Notes under the pieces: model-generated | Seen by the model: the letters and a program-made list of their open reading frames with translations, nothing else | The model's database searches: none | What the model was told of the DNA's origin: nothing | Shown: positions 58,223 through 64,000 of the stretch, piece by piece | How the letters are laid out: every line of letters starts with the position of its first letter | How positions within the stretch are numbered: the stretch's first letter is position 1 | DNA from: Ustulina deusta | Taxonomy: Eukaryota; Ascomycota; Sordariomycetes; Xylariales; Xylariaceae | NCBI GenBank assembly: GCA_023159155.1 | Contig: JAJNNX010000014.1 | Coordinates: 682,001 to 746,000, forward strand | Direction: 5' to 3' | Length of the DNA: 64,000 bases | Program-made: the position numbers and the translations under genes

Positions 58223-59495
58223 GTGTCCACCTTTACCCAGCCGAGCATTGACAAACGAGAGTTTGTTCCGGCCCTCTCGCACAATTTCCTCCTGGTGCTC
58301 CTCCATTTCCTCAATATCCCCTATAACATACAATTAACACATTTTAAAAGGAGAAATAAGTATAGGGGGCAGTACTTACAGTTCACACTCATGATCCCAC
58401 CTCGCAACCAGTCAGCCCGGTGAGTGCAGAGAAAAAGGGACATTCCACCTGTCAGCATGGGGTCATCCCGTGCGAACGGTAGGTATTCCTTCGCCGTCAT
58501 CTCTGTCTTGAGTAGGCCCGGGAGAAGGGTGAAAACGCGCACGCCGGGGTGTTCTAGTCGGACACGCCTGTAATGAGCAAGATTGAGACTTTCAGGGGCG
58601 ATAAGCAAAACGATGGCCCTTACCAACATGGATAAACTCCATGAATTTGATCTGAGCAAGCTTGCTTGAAATGTACGAGCTCATATTTGGAAATGTACTT
58701 CCTGCAGCCCCGGAACCAACGGTGATTATAGTTCCCTCCCCGCCGGCCTGTCCCAGAAAGTAATGACACATGAGGTAAGAACCTTTAACGTTGACCTCCT
58801 AAAGACGAATACTAGTGGTTAGCATATCATAGCCTCATCACAGTCTATTGATAGTGAGTGAAATTAGCAGGGAAATGGAGAATAGTGCCACGGCACGATG
58901 TTAGTGTGAAGACCTAATTGGGTATTGACAATTGTGATATATGATTTCCATGGCTTAGGTAGGAAAACATGACTGACAAAATCGTTCCACCATTGCGACG
59001 GTTCAATATCGCCAGTTGGTGCGTAGTTCATAGTTCCAGCATCGTTGATGAGGACGTCAATCTTGCCAATGGTGGCCTTGGCTCTGTCCCAGAGTTCTTT
59101 GACCGAATCTTCAGAGCGCAGGTCCGCGGGGTGAACAAGGACTTTCAAGCTACTTCGGGCAACCTTGATCTCAGTCGCAACGTCGTTCAGAACGTCTGTT
59201 TTACGGCCAGTGAGGACAATACCTGCCGCCCCTGCTATCGCCCAAGCTTCTGCTATAGCCTACGGGCAATCTGCAGATTAGTGTCCCATGTGATGTCTGC
59301 GGAATTCACTGGGGCTGTGGCCAGATGTCGGTAACTTGCCTTTCCCACACCGCCCGACACGCCGGTAATCAACACTGTTCTACCATTGGCGGCCAGCTCG
59401 GGGTTTGAGGGCTCCAAAGTAGGATACATGTCTCGATGTAGGGCTTTTGTGAGCTGGTATGGCCATGTACCGGCATCCAAGTCTGAGTAATCCAT
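58211..59495 (-). CDS. Short-chain dehydrogenase/reductase with a GC-AG intron
   Basis: An SDR of 298 aa in five exons (59495-59340, 59259-58978, 58798-58624, 58553-58380, 58320-58211) whose lengths sum to an exact reading frame. It has VLITGVSGGVGKA as the NAD(P)-binding glycine motif, DVLINDAGTMN (NNAG equivalent), VGSGAAGS with the catalytic Ser, SYISSKLA with the YxxxK pair, and LPGLLKTEM after the active site. Intron 1 begins GCAAGT (59339) rather than GT, a rarer but functional donor class. The C-terminus (VNWDIEEMEEHQEEI, then RLGKGGHPWA) matches a common fungal SDR subfamily. Substrate unknown. It is divergent from the rhodopsin-domain gene with 1.1 kb between. Confidence 0.9.
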
Positions 59496-60625
59496 CCTGG
59501 CGGATAGAATGGATAGATACACTGGTAGGCGTTAATATGGCTCGCTGGACACGATGTAGATGTGAGGATAGTAAGTCGACGAAGGATTCTAAGATGGCGA
59601 GCGAGAGCAACAATTGTCAGGACTCAATCACATATCATCGTTAGTGAGAACAACCAGGGGTTTATGGTCGTGGTGTAGCAATACAAGTAACACGTCCTGC
59701 CTGATAATGGTGTACTAAATATAGCTTGGCACAAGAATACTGGCGCACACAGAAGGGGGGAGGGATATCAGCGTGCCGAGAGTCTAGGATGGCTCAATTC
59801 GAGGTATAGATATAACAATATCGTTAATGGTTCGCTTGTGGAGTGTGAAGAAAATAGTTGGCGTGCATGGCACTGTCGACTCTGTGCACGGGGCTGAAGC
59901 ATAAGAATGGTGATGCACGTAAGACAGGGTGATGACTCGAAACACCGATCGGGCCAGTAAGGAATGCATTCCACAGGCGCAAGTCACACCCAAGAGGTGG
60001 TCTTGTGTGCATGTGCGGGACAAAATGTGATCGGTATTGAGGCTTGGCCCTATGATTGGACTCCAACCATTGGGGAATACATAGGTAGTGAGCCTTAAGT
60101 ACTTACTTAGTATGTCATGGGTACCTAATATTTGAGCTGGCATAACAGTAAAATTCCGCAGGGTTAGTGGTGTAGGGCTTGTGACAGAGGGCGACTACAA
60201 GATCCAACTTGCCCCCCGGGTATCTACTCCGAAAGAAGTCGGTCCCGAGAGCCTCGCTGTCCCACCAGCCCTCTACTATACCTGCTATAAACGTACCATT
60301 TCCCACACTTTTTCGGTACACCACTCATAGGCTAGTGTATGAGGCGTCTTGCACCCTCATTCCCGCCCAGTCTCGGCCCCCCAGTATAGCTGAGCCATTC
60401 ATACATGTACAATAAACCTCCGACACATCGCATTATTATCTCTCGAAACGGGACAACCAACAGTTTCTTGTGGAGCAGTCTCAGATGGCCCGGTAATGGA
60501 GCATCGCCCAGGTATATCTATCTACTCGGGGTCATAAACCGCTTCCTCGAGGTCGAATCTCGGGCTGGCGGACTTTCTAAACACTTACAATATCCACATG
60601 ATCCGATTTTTCAGCCCGATCTTGA
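59496..60625. promoter_or_regulatory. Divergent intergenic region between SDR and rhodopsin-domain gene
   Basis: No gene supported. Open frames such as 59784-60143 (-) lack motifs. It carries both promoters; no specific operator recognised. Confidence 0.35.
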
Positions 60626-61946
60626 ATGGATCCGGACACGACCCCTGCATTGGTGCCGCCGGCCGGCCAACTCCCCAACTTCACTAATCCAGTCACATTG
60701 ATGATCCCGGTCAGGGCGACCTGTGCTCTTGTTTTCATTATCCCTTCTTTGTTCGTCATAACACGCATCTTCACCAAATCCTATCTTTCGCAGGGCCATT
60801 ATATCGAAGACTGGCTTAGTTACTTTGCCTGGGCTGGACTCATCACGTACACAAGCATATTGTTCTACCTAGAAGAGTATGGATTCGCGAGGCATCAGTA
60901 TGATCTCTCCATCACGCAGTTCAGCCACGTTTTGTACATCCTTAACATCCTGTACTGCCTCTACGGCCCAACGACACTAGCGGCGAAGCTGTCTGTGCTC
61001 TTCCAGATCAAGCGCATCTTCACTTCGGGGATCAAGGAAACTGTATACTGGGTTACCGTTGCGTCCATTATAGCGAATTTGATCTTCTACACGGCCCTCT
61101 TCTTCAGCTACCTCTTCCAGTGCTGGCCGAGAGAGCGCATTTGGAATTCCAACGTCCCAGGGCGCTGCATCAGCGCCACCTCGTCCAATCTCGCTGCTGG
61201 GATTTTGAACCTCGTCTCGGACCTTGAGGCGCTCTTGCTGCCAGCTTGGGCAATATGGCACCTCAGAATGCCGGTCAAGCGAAAGTTGGCAGCATTTGCC
61301 GTCTTTAGCATCGGTTCAGTGTTCGTTGCCGTATCTTCCGATGGCATTGCAGTAGGCTTTGTCCACTAATTTTGCCTGATAGGGCGTGCATCATCGGAAT
61401 CGTTGGGATATGGCTACGGGCCGTCGTTCTTCAAAATGCAGATTTCACCTGGTGGTGCACCCAAGCTGCCCTCCTGGTGTAGGTATACCCTGAATTTCTA
61501 AGGTCGCGTACCGATTTGTCTAATTTCCGCGTCATATTTCCAGGATTTCCGAAATTTCCGTCGTCATCATCGTCGGTTGTACACCAGTCCTCCCACGATT
61601 TTATTTCTACTTACGACAGAGGCTGCGAGGCAAGGATCCATCTAACCCCGGAGATCTACCTCAACGCCGTCCATACTCGGTCCAAATCTCCGACAAGAAA
61701 CGGAAACTGGGCTCTTGGGGCACCTCGATTGCAAAGTACATGAGTCCCTCAAAATTTCCAGGTTCTCGGGTAAGTGATGATGACGAATGCCAATTAAGAA
61801 CTTATGTCGAAGCTCGGAATGATTCACACACGAATCAATCCAATCTAAATCCCGGAGTAGAGACGGGTATTTGGACAACCACGAGCTTACGGCAGCACTC
61901 CACAGTGGATCGCCAACATTCAGCTGCGACAGCCCCGGGTTCTTGA
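60626..61946 (+). CDS. Rhodopsin-domain integral membrane protein (PF20684 type)
   Basis: Three exons (60626-61320, 61383-61478, 61544-61946) join to 397 aa. The intron 1 boundaries were chosen because they restore SIGSVACIIGIVGIWLR. It is a seven-helix fungal protein of the rhodopsin-domain/SAT4-like family, common next to metabolite clusters and of unknown function. Helices include TCALVFIIPSLFVITRIF, YFAWAGLITYTSILFYL, LYILNILYCLYGPTTLAAK, ASIIANLIFYTALFFSYLF and VVIIVGCTPVLPRFYFYL. The family signature FQCWPRERIWN and a Cys (GRCIS) follow helix 4. The cytosolic tail (~100 residues) is polar with Ser/Thr-rich sequence. It lacks the retinal-binding Lys context of true opsins as far as I can see. 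Intact. Confidence 0.88.
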
Positions 61947-62673
61947 AACGTAACTATGAAGTTAAGCCGGGGTGATGCGTGATGGCCAAGTGAGCTGATT
62001 AGAAAGTGGGTGTGGAAAAGTACCTGTATGATAACGAGAATGCATAATAAATTCATCGATTCCTTGGTCGGAAAAGTACTGATGAGCTGTAGCAGTGTAG
62101 AAAAGGGAGAGCTCTGAGATGTCTGTTGTTCCAATAACCATGGTTAAACTGTGGCCTCAATCTGCCGCTTTCGTTGCATTCCAGGATCTCCCATCCTCCG
62201 GCAGAGGTGGTGGGGGAGAATGGGAACGAAGGATCCCCTTTGGCTTCCTTATGTACCTAATTGACACCACAGATCCTTTTCCTCCACAGCATGCTTGAAG
62301 GTGCTAGACAGGGGCGTCTAGGAGTGTGACTGTTATCACGTCAGCTGAGAAATAGTTTCATCACACCGACTGCCATTGCGCCCACCGCGGCGGACGATAA
62401 AGGAGTGATTACGAGACAGAATCACATGCTAAGAGGACCAAAAGTGGTCTCGCCTTCACGTAAGATACCAAGCCCTGCCGAGTCTCACGCCGAGCGCCAG
62501 GTTTATAAACAGCTCGCCATGCTACTAGTAGTCAGCCAACTTGTCCAATATCTCCTGAGTTCTCATCGGCAGCACTTCACGCTGCTCTCCAGCGTGGTAA
62601 GGTCCACGCGTTTCAACTCATTCGGCGATTCGATTTCGTTGATGTGGTTTCGTTTATCTATTACTATTCGGTC
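61947..62673. other. Intergenic, promoter of the O-methyltransferase
   Basis: A plus-strand frame at 62405-62677 overlaps the O-methyltransferase start in another frame and has no motif, so it is not called. Nothing else seen. Confidence 0.4.
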
Positions 62674-64000
62674 ATGACATCGGTACCCCCAGATCACCGT
62701 CCTGGTGTCGACTTTTTAGCGGTACTTGAAGGCCTGGCGGCGTTCGACGGCGAGCTCTCAGAGGATATTCGGAGAAACGACGATCTTCGGAGGCGTGTCC
62801 TCCTTTCTGTGCAGAGGCTAGTGTCTGAGCTTGAGACGCCGGCTGAAACGGCCCAACGGATACTATACAATGTGAGCTAGACACTATTGCTCAACATTGA
62901 CATTCTGTTGCTTATGAGGTTTTTTTCTTTTTTTTTTCTCTTAAGGGGGAAAGGGGGGAGGAGGCCTTCGTCAAGTGTCCAGGCTAGACGATTCTTTCGA
63001 GTCTGCGTTATAGCTGGCGGAAAAGTTGTCTCCCGCTCTATATCACCTCGGTGAGGCTCTGCATTGGATCTCAGGGGGCTAATGACACTCTACGTTGCTC
63101 TTGTTAGGAACTCGAACTCTGCGCAGCGCGCATCGGCGTCGACCTAGATGTCTTCAGTATTCTCTCGGCAAGCACCAAATCCATGACAACCGAGGAAATT
63201 GCCACACAGACGGGCGTTCACCCAGATATTAACCTGCTAGCCCGAATACTGAGATATATGGCATCCGTGGGGATGATCCGCGAGGTTAGTGCCGGGCTGT
63301 GGGCACAGAGTAATTACGGATCGAACTTGACGGATAAGAGACAATGTGCAGGGATCTGCCACGTGTGAGTATTCCGTTTCACAGATCCATCATCTAGTTT
63401 TTGTTCGTTTCTATTCTTCCATTCCCTCATTCTTTATCCATTGCCTGAACCGTCCAACTTCCCGTATCCGAAGAATCGCCATGTACACTGCCGAGTTCCC
63501 ATATTCTAACACGCTTCGATTTCAAGGCATGAAAGCGTCCTACCCGCATACTTGGCTCTTCCGGAGTTCCTTCGCGCCCAAAATTACAAAGTGCCCATCT
63601 CGAACACTGATACGCCGTTTGTGCGAGGCCATAGGGCCGAGCCAACTACCTTTTTCAATTGGTTGCAATTTCACCCAGCGAACGCCGGATATTTCCATGA
63701 ATTCATGAACGTTCATCGGACCGGGGTCCGCACGTGGTTAGACGACAAGACGGCCACTGAAATGGTAATTGATGTGCTTCGTGAGAAAGATCACCCAGAG
63801 GCCATTTTGTTCGTGGACGTTGGGGGTGGCATGGGCCAGCAATGTAAGGTAAGTGAAATCGTGCAATAAGTCATCAATAGGGGTCAAACTATGAGTTGTG
63901 TTACCAGCTATTTTGTACTAATGTTAATGGGCTCCAGCTCCTCAAGTCTAGATATCCCGATCTGCTGGGGAAAATAATACTCGAGGACCTGCCGGAGGTG
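62674..64000 (+). CDS. O-methyltransferase (family 2 type), 5' part, runs off the window
   Basis: Four exons are visible (62674-62871, 63108-63364, 63527-63848, 63938 to the window end) and join in frame. The protein is a SAM-dependent O-methyltransferase of the fungal metabolite class (sterigmatocystin 8-O-methyltransferase-like). The helical N-terminal dimerisation part includes VHPDINLLARILRYMASVGM and WAQSNYGSNLTD; then come FNWLQFHPANAGYFHEFM and the SAM-binding glycine motif LFVDVGGGMGQQC, followed by LLKSRYPDLLGKIILEDLPE. The catalytic His/Glu region lies beyond the window. ATG 62674 is the first good start; an in-frame non-ATG extension exists. The rhodopsin-domain gene and an SDR upstream suggest a second metabolite locus continuing to the right. 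Confidence 0.88.

Noticed and set aside
61321..61382. Apparent frameshift in the rhodopsin-domain gene
   Set aside because: An intron with donor GTTCGT and acceptor GATAG restores a continuous, family-like helix, so no lesion is needed.

Overview
This is a filamentous ascomycete (Pezizomycotina) genome window. The genes carry short GT-AG introns of about 45-100 bases, and the families are typical of this group: AstC-type terpene cyclase, fungal rhodopsin-domain protein, fungal sulfotransferase-like P-loop protein, homoaconitase. The first 13 kb is extremely A/T-rich DNA whose remaining C occurs mostly before T, the signature left by repeat-induced point mutation (RIP) of old repeats. The genus cannot be fixed from the sequence.

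Layout. 1-13.2 kb: RIP-degraded block with a few GC-richer islands. 13.2-15 kb: transition with no clear gene. 15.1-17.9 kb (-): a nine-exon homoaconitase paralogue, complete except that one intron donor reads TTAAGT. 18.7-25.2 kb: a hypothetical protein and decayed genes (AAA+ ATPase C-terminus; APH-family kinase broken by a 16-bp tandem duplication; STAND/NACHT-like fragment with one extra T; F-box fragment), with one intact acyl-protein-thioesterase-like hydrolase among them. 26.2 kb: a small secreted protein.

27.8-41.5 kb is a tailoring-enzyme region centred on an intact HAD-type (AstC-like) drimane sesquiterpene cyclase at 35.2-36.9 kb. The cyclase is divergent from an intact P450 across a 755-bp intergenic region. 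An intact TauD-type dioxygenase and an intact SDR flank the pair. Around them are wrecks of a second P450, a second SDR and an FAD-linked oxidoreductase. The broken P450 and SDR lie head to head with both 5' ends missing, as if one deletion removed a shared promoter. I read this as a drimane-type sesquiterpenoid cluster, partly intact and partly decaying.

42-64 kb holds mostly intact accessory genes: a protein like the C-terminal domain of killer-toxin-like chitinases, a coiled-coil protein, an ankyrin protein, a sulfotransferase-like protein with a C-terminal membrane anchor, a polytopic membrane protein, a CAK/Csk1-like kinase, an SDR with a GC-AG intron, a rhodopsin-domain membrane protein, and the 5' part of an O-methyltransferase cut by the window end. 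No rRNA, convincing tRNA, CRISPR or telomere repeat was seen. Exon joins were inferred by eye from reading frame, splice signals and family resemblance; no alignment was run.
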